DNA from: Oscarella lobularis
Taxonomy: Eukaryota; Porifera; Homoscleromorpha; Homosclerophorida; Oscarellidae
Direction: 5' to 3'
NCBI RefSeq assembly: GCF_947507565.1
Contig: NC_089178.1
Span: 2,852,001-2,916,000, forward strand
DNA: 64,000 nt
Part shown: positions 1 through 13,024 of the stretch, one piece after another
Layout: each line of letters begins with the position of its first letter
Numbering within the stretch: the stretch's first letter is position 1
The notes under the pieces: generated by a model
What the model saw: the letters and a program-made list of their open reading frames with translations, nothing else
Database searches by the model: none
What the model was told of the DNA's origin: nothing
Translations under genes and position numbers: made by a program

Positions 1-3000
1 CTTGACTCAGGTACACGATCTCGTCTCTGAAGTGGTGCACGACGCGTGCGGAAAAGCGCTTCTCGCCGCCGGATTCCGACCCGATAACTGGGACGTGATG
101 TACGTCGACGAAGAGGACGACAATATGAACGCGACTCTGGAATCGACAGCACAAGAAGTGCCACTCAATTCAACCGACGTTGAAATAATCGACTACATGA
201 CCACTCAGCATGAGCAGGACGACGACGGCGAGCCGGCCACGTACACGCTCCAGGCAAATAAGAGAAAGCATTGCAAGAGACTCACAAGGTGGAGTGGGGA
301 AACTTGCGGCGCGTGCAGTCTCTCTTTCATTTGATGCGGTCGCGTTTAGCTTTATACAGCTGGCCGATTACTTGATATTGGGCACTTTGCATCAGTTGAT
401 GGTGCACTCGCTGGCCGGATTTCTCGACTTGCTCAATGACCAGCTAGCTACTTTGGTTACCATACAACCGGCGATCAGTCAAAAGGAAATCGAAGCGATG
501 GACGAACCGATGTACGCAGAAACGGAGGAAAAGGTCAGTGGGGAGAAAATAGCGAAGCAGGGAGTGCGTGCAATTAACAGGCTTTTTCTCTCGAAGGAGG
601 GACGGGAGTCAAAAGTTAGCGTTGAAAAACAGACTCCACCTCCGCAACAGCAGATTGCGGATCCTTTCGTCGCTCCCATGTTTCTCTCCGAACTTCGCTT
701 GGAGTTGGCGCAGCTCCGTTTCTGTCCCTCTCACGACGACTATCATAAGGTGATAGGCGGAATTGTTGATAAGATGCAGGGCACCGTTTTGAGCATCGAA
801 AATCTCGTTCAAGACGACTATTTCAATCCGTTCACAATGTGAGGCGAAGAATTGGAAACTTCTCCTGTGCCGATTGCTGTCTTTTTTTTTCTAGGCCAAA
901 AATAAACGGGAAACACGAGGAAAAGACGATTGGAAACGGACCAAACTTGACCGTTGTCTTCGAAGAAGACCAGCACTTTCAAGATCTCTTAGCCGGCTTG
1001 AAAGTATTATCGCCTAGATTTTAGAAAAATCCAATTTGATTTCTTCCCATAGGAATGTCTTCGTCAAGGCTTTCACACGGCTCAACGCTACGCCGCAACG
1101 TACGAACCGTTTCGAAATTTCTACGCCGCAAACGAAGCGACGGACTTGGCGGGCTTGTGCAACGCAGATCAAGGCAAGAGAATTGCGTGCATGCGAATCA
1201 CCCCGTGTATATAAACTCTTTTTTTTTCTTAGACGTGGAATTCTTTCAACGATCGCTGGCTCGCTATTCGCGTCAGAACAAGCTCGTCGTCGGAATGAAC
1301 GAGACGAAAACGGTCGGATTTTTGAAAATTGACACGCTTCCGCTGAAAAACGCCATACTCCCTTCGCCGAAAAAGTGTCGCGGCATCATCGATCATTATT
1401 TACCCATTCTCGCTCGGCAACGCATGGACACGCTGATTCTGTTCAGTCAGGACGCGTCCGGACGACTGGAGAAAAAGCCGACGAGCACGGTCGAATTTGT
1501 TGAATCGCTTACGTTCCTAGACCAAATTCAGGAGAAAATCGACAACGTCGAATTAGACATGAACGTCGTGAAGGAACTCTACGATCTGATTGAGCAGTAC
1601 AACGTGCCCGTGCCGCCCGAAGATTTGGCGACGTACAAGACGCTGTCGCCGTCGATAATTGCCGTTAAGAATACAATTGATAAGTCGGTCGGCGAAAGGG
1701 ACGCCAACGTCGACCGATTCTGCACGCACTTGGACAAGGATATAGCTGCTTTGAATAAGGAGGTGAAGGAAGTCAAAGAGGAAGCCCAGGTGATTTTTTT
1801 TTCTTTTGTGGTGGGAGAGAGGCCATGTGCGATTTCTCTGTTTCTTTTTCAGCACGCTTGGATTTTGGATTTGCAATCGGATCAGACGAAGGTGTTGGAG
1901 TATTTGCGCGAACGTTTGGAGAAGTTGGACGATCTTCACAAGAAGGCGTTCACCTATAAATCGTACCAGAAAAACTTCAAGGTACATAGGAAAAAATTGA
2001 ATAGGCAAAAAGATTTCATTTCTCCTTATGTGTATAAAGGTCGAAGTGACTCGATTCGATGCTCTCGAAGAAACCCACGCCGAGGTGAAATTGAAGCAGA
2101 CCCTGTGGACGTCCCTTTCCGAGTGGGAGGCACTAAACGAGAGTTGGTTGACGATTCCGTTCGACGAGCTGAAAGCGGACGTCGTGAGCACGACGGTGAC
2201 AAAGTACGTCAAGTCGGTGTATCAGTTGGAAAAGGGCCTGCCGCCCAACAGCGTCGTTCCCATGCTCAAGACGAAAGTGGAGGCAATGCGCGACAAGGCG
2301 CCCGTCGTGACCGATTTGCGCAATCCGGCGCTGAAACAGCGTCACTGGGATCAGATCGAGGAAATTGTCGGGCAGAAATTCGCGTCGGTCGGCGGCGATC
2401 AGCCGCTCACGTTGGCTCGATTCGTCGAGCTCGACATATTCGAGCACGGCGAACGCATTCAGGAGGTTTCCGGGCAGGCGTCGAGCGAAGCATCGTTGGA
2501 AGCACTTCTTAAGAAAGTCGAGGAAGCGTGGAAGTCGGCCGAATACGTCGTCCTGGCTCATCGCGACTCGAAAGACGTCTTCATTCTCGGCGGAACGGAC
2601 GACATTCAAGTGCTGCTCGACGACAGCATGGTGAACGTGTCGACGATCGCCGGCTCGCGACACGTCGGTCCCATCAAGCCGAAAGTCGACGAATGGGACA
2701 AGCAGTTGCGACTCTTTTCCGACACGCTCGACGAATGGTTGACGTGCCAGCGAAATTGGCTCTATTTGGAGAGCATATTCAGCGCACCCGACATCCAACG
2801 GCAATTGCCGAACGAAGCGAAAATGTTCTCCGTTGTCGACAAATCGTGGAAGGAGATCATGAGACGGGCGAATAAGTATCCGAATGCGTTGAGAGCAACG
2901 ACGCAGACCGGTGAGTTAATGGTTTATTCACTTGAGAGACGGAGACTAGTTTTTCGCTCTCTAAGGTCTTCTGGACGCGTTTAAGAATAATAATCATCTG

Positions 3001-6000
3001 CTGGATCAAATCCAAAAGTGTCTTGAAGATTATCTCGAATCGAAACGACTTCTCTTTCCTCGCTTCTACTTTCTTTCCAACGACGAATTGCTGGAGATAT
3101 TGTCGCAGACGAGAAATCCGCTAGCCGTTCAGCCTCACCTTAGAAAATGCTTCGACGCCATACAAAAGCAAGAGAAATTGTTTCGTGAGAGTCTGTTTTT
3201 TTATTTTACTCGTAGGCTGGAATTTGGTGTTGCCCCTGCTGCGGATCAGCTCGGCGGCGGCGGCGAAACGTACACGAACGACATTTTGGCACTTCTCTCA
3301 CCCGAAGGAGAGCGCGTTCCCCTGACGAAAGGTCTCAAAGCGCGCGGCAACGTCGAAACGTGGCTCCAGCAGGTCGAGGAGAGCATGATGACGTCGTTGC
3401 GTCGAATCACCAAGGCGTCGATCGCCGACTTCGAAGCGCGACCGCGACAAGAATGGATTCGATCTCATCCCAGTCAAGTCGTTCTGACCGTGAATCAGAT
3501 CATGTGGTGTCGCGACTTGACGTCGTGTCTGACGGCCGAAGGCGAGGAGAACGTCGTCGAGGCGATCAAGGGCGCCGAAGAGAGATGTTTTCAGGTAAGA
3601 CGAAAGAAAGACATGCATGCAACAACGTTTTCTCGAATATAAAGACCTATATAGGGTTTGAGCAATTTAGCCGAGCTGGTTCGAGGCGAGCTTCCGAAAT
3701 TGCTTCGATCGATTTTGACGGCGGTGATCACGATCGACGTGCACGCTCGCGACATCGTCACCAACATGGTCCAATGTCAAGTCTCTCATCCCAACGATTT
3801 CAATTGGATCAAGAATCTTCGCTACTACTGGGATCAAGAGATCGACAATTGCATCGTTCTCATGTCCAATTCGCGCTACATCTACGGCTACGAATACCTC
3901 GGAGCCTGTCCGCGTCTCGTCATAACGCCGCTCACCGATCGATGCTATCTCTGTCTCATGGGTGCACTCCAACTCGATCTAGGCGGCGCGCCCGCCGGTC
4001 CCGCCGGCACGGGAAAGACGGAAACGGTGAAGGATCTCGCAAAAGCGCTGGCAAAACAGTGCGTCGTCTTCAACTGCTCCGAAGGGCTCGATTTCAAAAT
4101 GATGGGTCGTTTCTTCTCCGGACTCGCTCAAAGCGGAGCCTGGTGCTGCTTCGACGAATTCAATCGAATCGACATCGAAGTCTTGTCCGTCATTGCACAG
4201 CAACTTCTCACCATACGAAACGCCAAAGCGTCAAAGGTATTAGTATTAGTATTATTAGTATTATTAGTATTATGTTTTATTGTCGTTTTTATAGGCGACG
4301 AGATTTATGTTCGAAGGACGAGAAATCAAACTCATTTCGTCCTGCTCGGCATTCATCACAATGAATCCCGGCTACGCCGGCCGCACGGAACTTCCCGACA
4401 ACTTGAAGGCGCTCTTTCGTCCCTTCGCCATGATGGTTCCGGACTACGGACTCATTGCCGAAGTCATTCTCTATTCGGAAGGATTTCATTCGTCGAAGAA
4501 TCTCGCTCAGAAAATGGTTCAAATGTATAAGCTCTGCAGCGAGCAGCTATCCCAGCAGGATCACTACGATTTCGGCATGCGCGCCGTCAAGTCGGTGCTC
4601 GTCATGGCCGGCTCGTTGAAACGCGAAAATCCCGACGTCGCCGAAGACGTCGTGCTGATTCGCGCTCTGCGCGACAGCAATCTGCCGAAATTTCTCTCCG
4701 ACGACGCCGTTCTCTTTCAAGCGATCCTATTGGATCTGTTTCCCGGAATCGAGATTCCGTCGCACGACTACGGAAAGCTTCAGCTGTCGATCGAGAGCGC
4801 ACTCGCTTCGAAGAATTTGCAGTGCGTCGATAGTCTCGTCAAAAAGACGATACAGCTGTACGAGACGATGATCGTGCGTCACGGCGTCATGCTCGTTGGG
4901 CCGACGGGCGGCGGCAAGACGACGTCGTATCAGGCGCTTCAGACGGCGCTGACCGACTTGCACGCGCAGAAGTTGAATCACTACTTCTACCAGCCGGTTC
5001 ACACGTTCGTCATGAATCCGAAGGCGATTTCGATGGGCGAACTGTACGGCGAGGTGAACAGGTTGACGCTCGAGTGGAACGACGGTCTCATGGCCATGAC
5101 CGTTCGTCACGCCGTCAAGGACACGACCGACGATCACAAGTGGATCGTCTGCGACGGGCCCGTCGACGCTCTGTGGATCGAGAACATGAATACGGTGCTC
5201 GACGACAATAAAATGCTCTGCTTGGCTAATAGCGAGCGAATTAAATTGAATTCGACCATCCACATGTTGTTTGAAGTGCAGGATTTGGCCGTCGCCTCAC
5301 CAGCTACAGTCAGCCGGTAAAGGAGACAGAGTGAGAAGAGTTGGGTTTTTGTATAGGTTTTTTTTCAGGTGCGGCATGGTGTATATTGATCCTGCCGATT
5401 TGGGCTGGAGGCCGTACGTAAAAACTTGGCTGGAAAGCAAAGAAGCCTTTAGAAAGGAAACAAAAGTAATAAATCATACGGCAAGTCGTCTTTGTCTTAA
5501 CGCCACTTTAGGATTACCTACTTGACCTCTTTGAGAACAACATAGACGGAGGTCTTAAATTCGTTCACAAGAAGTGCACGCAGGGTATGACGCAGGTAAG
5601 AGAGAGATAGAGAGAGATTCGTTCACGTTTAGAAGAAGAAATTCGTATGGGTCGGCTTTCTTTAGGTCGACGTGAACAAGGTGATGGCTGTTTGCAATTT
5701 GATGGAGGCTCTGCTACTGCGGCGCGGCGGTGCGAACGTTCAGGAGTCGAATGAGCGCCTGCATCCTTTGGTGGCGACGACGTTCGTTTTTTGCTACGTA
5801 TGGGGCATCGGCGGGAACTTAGTCGAAGCGTCACAGGATCCCTTTGATTCGTTCGTGAGGGATCAATTCAATGAAAATCCAGACGTTAAGGTAAAAGGAG
5901 GCTTCGCTTCGATTAAAGTGTTTTAAGTATTAGCTTCTCCTTTTAGTTGCCTGGAAGTGGCGATTTGTTTGGCTACTACGTCGATTTTGAAACTCGCCGA

Positions 6001-9000
6001 TTCGAAAGTTGGGACAAGCTCGTTTCAACATTTCAGTACAAGACCGAGGTATTATTGACATAGCACGAATTTAGTTGAAATATCGTCGTCTAATTAATTA
6101 CCCCAAGATTCCTTATTTCGAACTTCTCGTTCCTACGGTCGACACGGTTCGCTTCGGCTTTCTCCTCGAACGCTTGGTCAAAATCAACAAGTCGGTTCTC
6201 TTTACTGGAACTACAGGCGTCGGAAAGGTGAGAGAAAGAGAGCGCTACGAGTTTCGCTCGCTGATATTTTGTCTGCTCTTCTTCCAGTCCGTCATAGCCA
6301 AGGCTCAGCTGAACGACATGATCTCGCAGGACTTCATCCCCGTCTCGATCAACTTTTCGGCGCAGACGAGCAGCAAACGCACGCAGGCCATCGTCGAGTC
6401 GAATTTGGAGAAGAAACGAAAAAACATCCTCGGTGCGCCGAAGGACAAACGCATCGTCATCTTCGTCGACGATCTCAACATGCCGAAATTGGACAGGTAC
6501 GGATCGCAGCCTCCTATCGAACTTCTGCGACAATATCAAGACTTCGGCGGCTTTTACGATCGCGACAAGTTCTTCTGGAAAGTCATTCAGGACACGGTCG
6601 TGTGCGCGGCGTGCGCGCCGCCCGGCGGCGGTCGCAATCCGGTGACGCCGCGTCTTCTTCGTCACTTCAATACGTTCTGCATACCGCCGCCGAACGAGCA
6701 GAGTCTCAAGCACATATTCGAGGCGATCGTGAACGGATTTCTCGCCGAGTTTCCGGCGCCCGTCAAACAGTGCGGCGACGGCATCGTCGCGGCGAGCGTC
6801 GAGATCTATCGACGCATGAGTACCGATCTTTTGCCGACGCCGGCCAAGTCGCACTACGTTTTCAATTTGCGCGATTTGTCCAAGTGCATACAGGGCGTGC
6901 TTCAAGCCGATTCGGGAATTATTCGCGAGCCGGGACAGATTTTTCGACTCTTCTGTCACGAGGCCCAGCGAACGTTTCACGATCGTCTCATCGACAAGAC
7001 GGATAAAATGTATTTCTACGGTATACTTTCCGAGATGGCGTCGAGATATTTCGGCAAGGAAGTGCCGCCGGAAAATTTCGAGACGAATCCGATTATATTC
7101 GGTGACTTTATGAAAATGGGCGCTCCAAAACCAGATCGTCTCTACGAAGAATTGACGGACGTACGAAAAGTGCAGAACGTCTTAAACGAAGTATGCTCCA
7201 GTCAGAAAACGACACCGGCCTAAAACGTTTTCTTTTCTTTGTCCCTACAGTACTTGGACGACTTCAATTTGAGTTCGTCAAAGGAAATGAAGCTCGTCTT
7301 CTTTCTCGACGCTGTTCAGCACGTTACGAGGTAAAAACGCGAGAGATTTTAGTTAGGGATGACGATCTTACGTGGAGTGTGTCCAGAATCGCTCGAATGA
7401 TACGACAACCGCGAGGAAACGCTCTTCTCGTCGGTGTCGGCGGCACGGGCAAACAAAGTCTGACTCGGTAAGAACTGAGAAAAGGAATACTGAGAAATTG
7501 TGCATCTTCCTTTTTTTTCTTTCTAAGACTCGCTTCTCACATGTGCGGCTACAAGTGCTTTCAAATTGAATTGATGCGCGGCTACGACTACGCCGCCTTT
7601 CACGAGGACCTGAAGAAATTGTACGAATTGGCCGGCGTCGAATTGCAGGACACCGTCTTTCTCTTCACCGACACCCAAATCGTCGTCGAGGAATTTCTCG
7701 AAGACATCAATAACATGCTCAACTCCGGCGAAGTGCCGAATCTGTTCGAGGCCGACGAATACGAGCGCATACTGTCGGTGACTCGACCGGCGGCGAAAGA
7801 CGCCGGCATCGGCGAACAGGATCGCGACGGCATATTCAACTATTTCATTAGTCGAGTGCGAGACAATCTTCACATCGTTCTCTGCATGAGTCCCGTCGGC
7901 GACGCGTTTCGTTCGCGATGTCGAATGTTTCCGTCGCTCGTCAATTGCTGCACGATCGACTGGTTCACCGAGTGGCCGCAGGAGGCGTTGCTATCCGTCG
8001 CGCGATCGTTTTTCGAGCAGATCGATCTCGGCGACGACGGCATGAAGGAGAAGATAGCCGAAATGTGCGTCGAGATTCACACGAGCGTCAGTTCGATGGC
8101 CGATCGCTTTTACACCGAATTGCGTCGACGCTACTACACGACGCCGACGAGCTATTTGGAGCTGATCAATCTGTATTTGGACATGCTCGGCGACAAGCGA
8201 AAACAATTGGTGACGGCCAAAGATCGCGTTGCGAACGGTTTGCGAAAGTTGCACGAAACGAACGAACTCGTCGCGACGATGGAAGTCGAATTGACGGACT
8301 TGCAGCCAAAGTTGGAGAAGAAGTCGGCCGACACGCAGAAGCTGATGGAACAGTTGGTCGTCGATCAGGAAAAAGCGGACAAAGTGCGCGACGTCGTCGC
8401 CAAGGAAGAGGCGATCGCCAAGCAGAAGGAAGCGGAAACAAAGGCTATAGCGACGGACGCGCAAAAGGATCTTGACGAAGCGTTGCCGGCGCTCGAAGCG
8501 GCCAACAAAGCATTGGACTCGCTCGACAAGAACGACATCTCCGAAGTGCGCGTCTTCACGAAACCCCCCGATCTCGTGCTCACCGTCATGGAAGCGATTT
8601 GCATTCTATTCAACGTTCGTCCCGACTGGGCCAATTCGAAGCAGTTGCTCGGCGACTCCGGCTTTCTCAAGCGAATGTTCGAGTACGAAAAGGATAAGAT
8701 TCCCGAGTCGACGTTGCGAAAGTTGAAGAAGTACATCGAAAATCCGAAATTCGTGCCGGAAATCGTCGAAAAGACGTCGAGAGCGTGCAAGTCGATGTGC
8801 ATGTGGGTCCGTGCGCTCGATTTCTACGCCAAAGTCTTCAAGACGGTCGAGCCGAAACGAGCCCGACTCAAGGCCGCTCAAGCGGACTTGGACGTCGTTC
8901 AGGCGCAGCTGGCCGAGAAGCAGCGCGCCCTCGCTCAAGTCGAAGCAAAAATCGCCGAACTCAAGGCGACGTACGATCGCAGCGTCAGCGAAAAGGAGAA

Positions 9001-12000
9001 ACTGACGGCGGACATCGGTACGACGCAATCGCGTCTGACTCGCGCTTCTAAATTGACGACGGCGCTTGCCGACGAACAGGAGAGATGGCAGGAATCGGTT
9101 ATTCAGTTCGAGCGCGAGATCGGAAACGTCGTCGGAAACGTTTTCGTCGCCGCCGCCTGCGTCGCTTACTACGGAGCGTTTACGAGTCAATATCGTTCGG
9201 AGCTCGTGACGCGTTGGATGAATCGATGTCGAGAGATCGGCGTGCCCGTTTCCGACGATTTTTCGCTCGTCGGCACGTTGGCCGATTCGTATCAGATTCG
9301 TCAGTGGAATGCCGACGGATTGCCGCGCGACACCGTGTCGACGGAGAACGCCGTTCTCGTGACGCGCGGAAAACGCTGGCCGTTGATGATCGATCCGCAG
9401 GAGCAGGCCAATCGATGGATTCGAGCGATGGAGATGAAGAATGGACTCAAAGTCATAAAATTGTCCAATCCGAACTATTTGCGAACGCTGGAGAATGCCA
9501 TACGAATCGGCATGCCCGTTCTGCTCGAGGACGTCGAAGAATCGCTCGATCCGTCTCTCGAGCCCGTTCTCCTTCGGCAGACGTTTATGCAAGGCGGTCG
9601 TCTGCTCATTCGTCTCGGCGACAGCGACATCGACTACGACAAGAACTTTCGCTTTTACATGACGACGAAGATGGCCAATCCGCACTATTTGCCCGAAGTC
9701 TGCATCAAAGTGACGATCATCAATTTCACAGTGACAAAGTCCGGTCTCGAAGATCAGCTGCTCAGCGACGTCGTTCGACTCGAACGACCCGATTTGGAAG
9801 AGCAACGCAACGAGCTCATCGTCAAAATCAACGCCGACAAAATGGAACTGAAAAAGGCCGAAGACAAGATACTCAAGTTGCTCTTTCACTCGCAGGGCAA
9901 CATACTCGACGACGAAATTCTCATTCAGACGCTCAACGACTCGAAAAAGAAATCGCAAGAGATCAGCGTTCGTCTCAAGGAAGCCGAAGAGACGGAAGCG
10001 AAAATCACGACGGCACGCGAAAAATATCGTCCCGTCGCGACGCGCGGATCCGTCATGTTTTTCGTCGTCGCCGACTTGGCCGAAGTCGATCCCATGTATC
10101 AGTACTCGCTCAAATATTTCAAGCAGCTCTTCAACGTTTGCATCGAGAGCAGCGAAAAGTCGAACGACTTGCAGCGTCGTCTCGACATACTGATGAGCAC
10201 GACGACGAGTCAGGTCTACACGAACGTGTCGCGCGGCCTATTCGAGAAGCACAAGCTCGTCTTTTCGTTCATGCTCTGCGGCGAAATCATGCGTCAAGAG
10301 GGAACGATCGTCAGCGCCGAGTGGGAGTACTTTCTTCGCGGCGCCGCCGGCGTCGAAAAAGAGCGACCGGCCAAGCCCGACGTCGAATGGATCAGCGATT
10401 CGCTCTGGAAGAATTGCTGCGATTTGGAGGAGAGCGTGCCGGCGTTTGCCGGACTGTGCGCTAGTCTCGTGAAGGAGCACATCTTCTGTCGGCTTGGTTC
10501 GCTCGAAGTGAAACTGAATCCCGAACAATACGACGGCTACGAGTCGAGCGACGAGACGACGGCGCCGTCGTGGAACGATCGCTTGTCGTCGTTTCAGAAG
10601 TTGATCATGGTGAAAACGTTTCGCGAGGAGAAGGTGATCTTTGCCGCCGTCGATTTTGTGTCGTCGAATCTCGGTCGTCAGTTCGTCGAGAGTCCGCCCG
10701 TCGATTTGCACACGCTCTTCGAGGACATGGCGCCGACGACGCCGCTCGTCTTCGTTCTCTCGACCGGTTCCGATCCGATGAGCGCCTTTTTGCGATTTGC
10801 ACGCGAGAAAGGCTATTCGGAACGATTCCACGCCATATCGCTCGGTCAAGGTCAGGGTCCCGTTGCCGAGAAATTGATCGCGACGGCGACGAAAAGCGGC
10901 GATTGGGTTTTCCTGCAGAATTGTCATCTCGCCGCGACGTGGATGTTGGCGATGGAAAACGTTATCAAGGGATTCAGTGCGCCGGACGTCGAGATTCATT
11001 CCGACTTTCGTCTCTTTCTCAGCTCTATGCCGGCGAAAATCTTTCCCGTCAGCGTTCTGCAGAATTCCGTCAAAGTGACGAACGAACCGCCGAAAGGTCT
11101 TCGAACGAATTTGCTTCGCGCTTTCGCCGAAATGACGAGTCAGTATTTCGAGGATCATCAGCTCGAAGGGACGTGGCGTCGTCTCATCTTCGGCGTCTGC
11201 TTCTTCCACGCCGTTATTCAAGAACGAAAGAAATTCGGTCCGCTCGGCTGGAACATCAAGTACGAATTCAACGACTCGGATCGCGAGTGCGCGCTGAGCA
11301 ATCTCCAAATGTTTCTCGCCGACGGCGAATTGCCGTGGGACACGCTCACCTTCATAACGGGCGAGATCACGTACGGCGGTCGTGTGACGGACTCGTGGGA
11401 TCAGCGCTGCTTGCGCACAATCTTAAATCGATTCTTTTCGCCGAAGACGCTCGACGACGGATATCGATACTCGGAATCGGGTATTTACTACTGCCCCGAC
11501 GGTTCCTTGCTCAAAGACTATCGCGACTACATTGAGGCACTGCCGTTGAGCGACGAACCAGAAATCTTCGGCATGCACGACAACGCGAACATCACGTTTC
11601 AAATGCAGGAAACGAACGCGTTGGTTTATACGATTTTGGACGTGCAACCGAGAACGGCGAGCGCCGGCGGCGGCAAAACGAGCGACGAGATTGTTTACGA
11701 GCTGGCGCAGAGCGTGCTCGATCGGTTGCCCGAGACGCTCGATATCGACCAAGCGAATCCGGTCATGTTTGAACCGGATGCAAAGGGGCGAATCAATTCG
11801 TTGACGACGGTGCTCGGTCAAGAAGTCGATCGATTCAACAAGCTTCTCTCACGAATAAAGGTATGTTGAAGTCCATATGTAGGGGGGGGGGGGGGGGGTA
11901 TGGTCGTCAATGTCGGGTTTTTTAATTAAGGGTTCGATGAGAAATATTCAAAAGGCCATCAAGGGATTGGTTGTCATGTCGGAAGAGCTCGAAATGGTTT

Positions 12001-12939
12001 ACACGAGCTTTTTGAATAATCAGGTGCCCCAACTCTGGGCTAGTGCTGCGTATCCTTCGCTGAAGCCTCTTGCCTCGTGGATACGAGATCTGGTGCTTCG
12101 TATTCATTTTGTTGACGTGAGAGTGAACGATCAAGTGAAAGAAATCAACCCAATTCTTTCTTGTTTTTGCAGCATTGGATTAGGCACGGTCCACCCAAGT
12201 CATTCTGGATTTCTGGATTCTTTTTTCCTCAAGGTAGTTGATTGTTCTTGAAGAAGAGCTTTAGTCAAAAGCCTTTTCTTTTTCTTCAGGATTTCTAACA
12301 GGAACGCTGCAGAATCACGCGCGAAAATACAATCTTCCTATCGACGAACTGAGCTTTCATTACGTCGTCTCATCCGTTTACAGAAACCAGCAGGATTTCT
12401 ACAACGAATCCAAGACGCAACAACCCGGGCAAGAACTCGAAATGGACAAAGAAGTAAGATCGACTCTTGTGCATGGTCTAGTGAATCGACGACCATTTTT
12501 GCGCAGATCGAGACGCCAGAAAACGGAGTTCTCGTTCACGGACTGTTCTGCGACGGCAGTCGGTGGGACGACGAAAATGGCATTCTCGCCGTTCCTCTTC
12601 CCGGTCAAATGAACGACGTAAGTTTACATCGTGCACGATCGCTTGCTCAGATTAATTATTGTTTTAGCCTTTGCCTGTCATGCTCATGGAACCTCGTCAG
12701 AAATTTTCTCCCGATTCAATGAGATATCGGTGCCCGCTATACAAGACTGGAGCACGTGCTGGCGTTTTGTCTACAACAGGTATTGAAGTTATTGAATTTG
12801 TCTTGTCTTTCGTCTGACGTGTTGTGATTTTTGAGGTCATTCGACTAATTTCGTCGTCACTGTCGACCTTCCATCGCAGAAATCATCTGACTACTGGATA
12901 TCAATGGGAACAGCCCTTCTATGTCAACTCGGAGAATAA
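1..12939 (+). CDS. DNAH6: Axonemal inner-arm dynein heavy chain, DNAH6-like (5' partial, spliced)
   Basis: Motor subunit of a single-headed inner-arm axonemal dynein, which drives ciliary bending by ATP hydrolysis on doublet microtubules. The window opens inside the N-terminal tail. The first exon visible runs to about 288 and joins at 350, giving a tail segment ending KHCKRLTS then FIQLADYL. Linker sequence fills about 1055-3650. The AAA+ ring follows. AAA1 has the P-loop GPAGTGKT at 3997-4020 and Walker B CFDEF near 4147-4161. AAA2 has GPTGGGKT at 4898-4921. AAA3 has GTTGVGK at 6207-6227 and AAA4 has GVGGTGK at 7433-7453. The antiparallel coiled-coil stalk and microtubule-binding tip lie at about 8270-9090, inside a 4.3-kb exon that runs to about 11860. 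The C-terminal domain ends LLCQLGE and stops at 12937-12939. AAA2 sequence (MGELYGEVN) and the C-terminus ([26 protein letters not shown]) resemble DNAH6 as I recall it more than DNAH3, 7 or 12. The class is certain; the paralogue is probable. Confidence 0.9.
4237..4294 (+). repeat. TATTAG/TATTAT microsatellite intron in the dynein gene
   Basis: This short intron begins GTATTAG directly after the exon encoding AKASK and consists largely of repeats of TATTAG/TATTAT (about 4238-4273). It ends in a normal acceptor before [10 protein letters not shown]. It is a simple-sequence intron inside the AAA1 region and is likely length-variable between individuals. Confidence 0.7.
11882..11898 (+). repeat. 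G17 homopolymer in a dynein intron
   Basis: A run of 17 G lies in the short intron after the large AAA4-AAA6 exon. It may be length-variable or mis-called, but it does not affect the reading frame because it is intronic. Confidence 0.85.
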
Positions 12940-13024
12940 CAGTTTCATGTGCAACTCTGTTAATTTTCTAAATACATGTATTGGCTATTAGAATTACAAC
13001 GCGCACGCGTAGCGGCACCAAAAC

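Noticed and set aside
8606-9958. Antisense open frame of 450 codons, and another at 10238-11308 (356 codons), opposite the dynein exon
   Set aside because: They lie exactly opposite highly conserved dynein motor sequence, and codon use rich in GAC, GTC and TCG keeps the reverse frame open. Their translations are Arg/His-rich with no domain.
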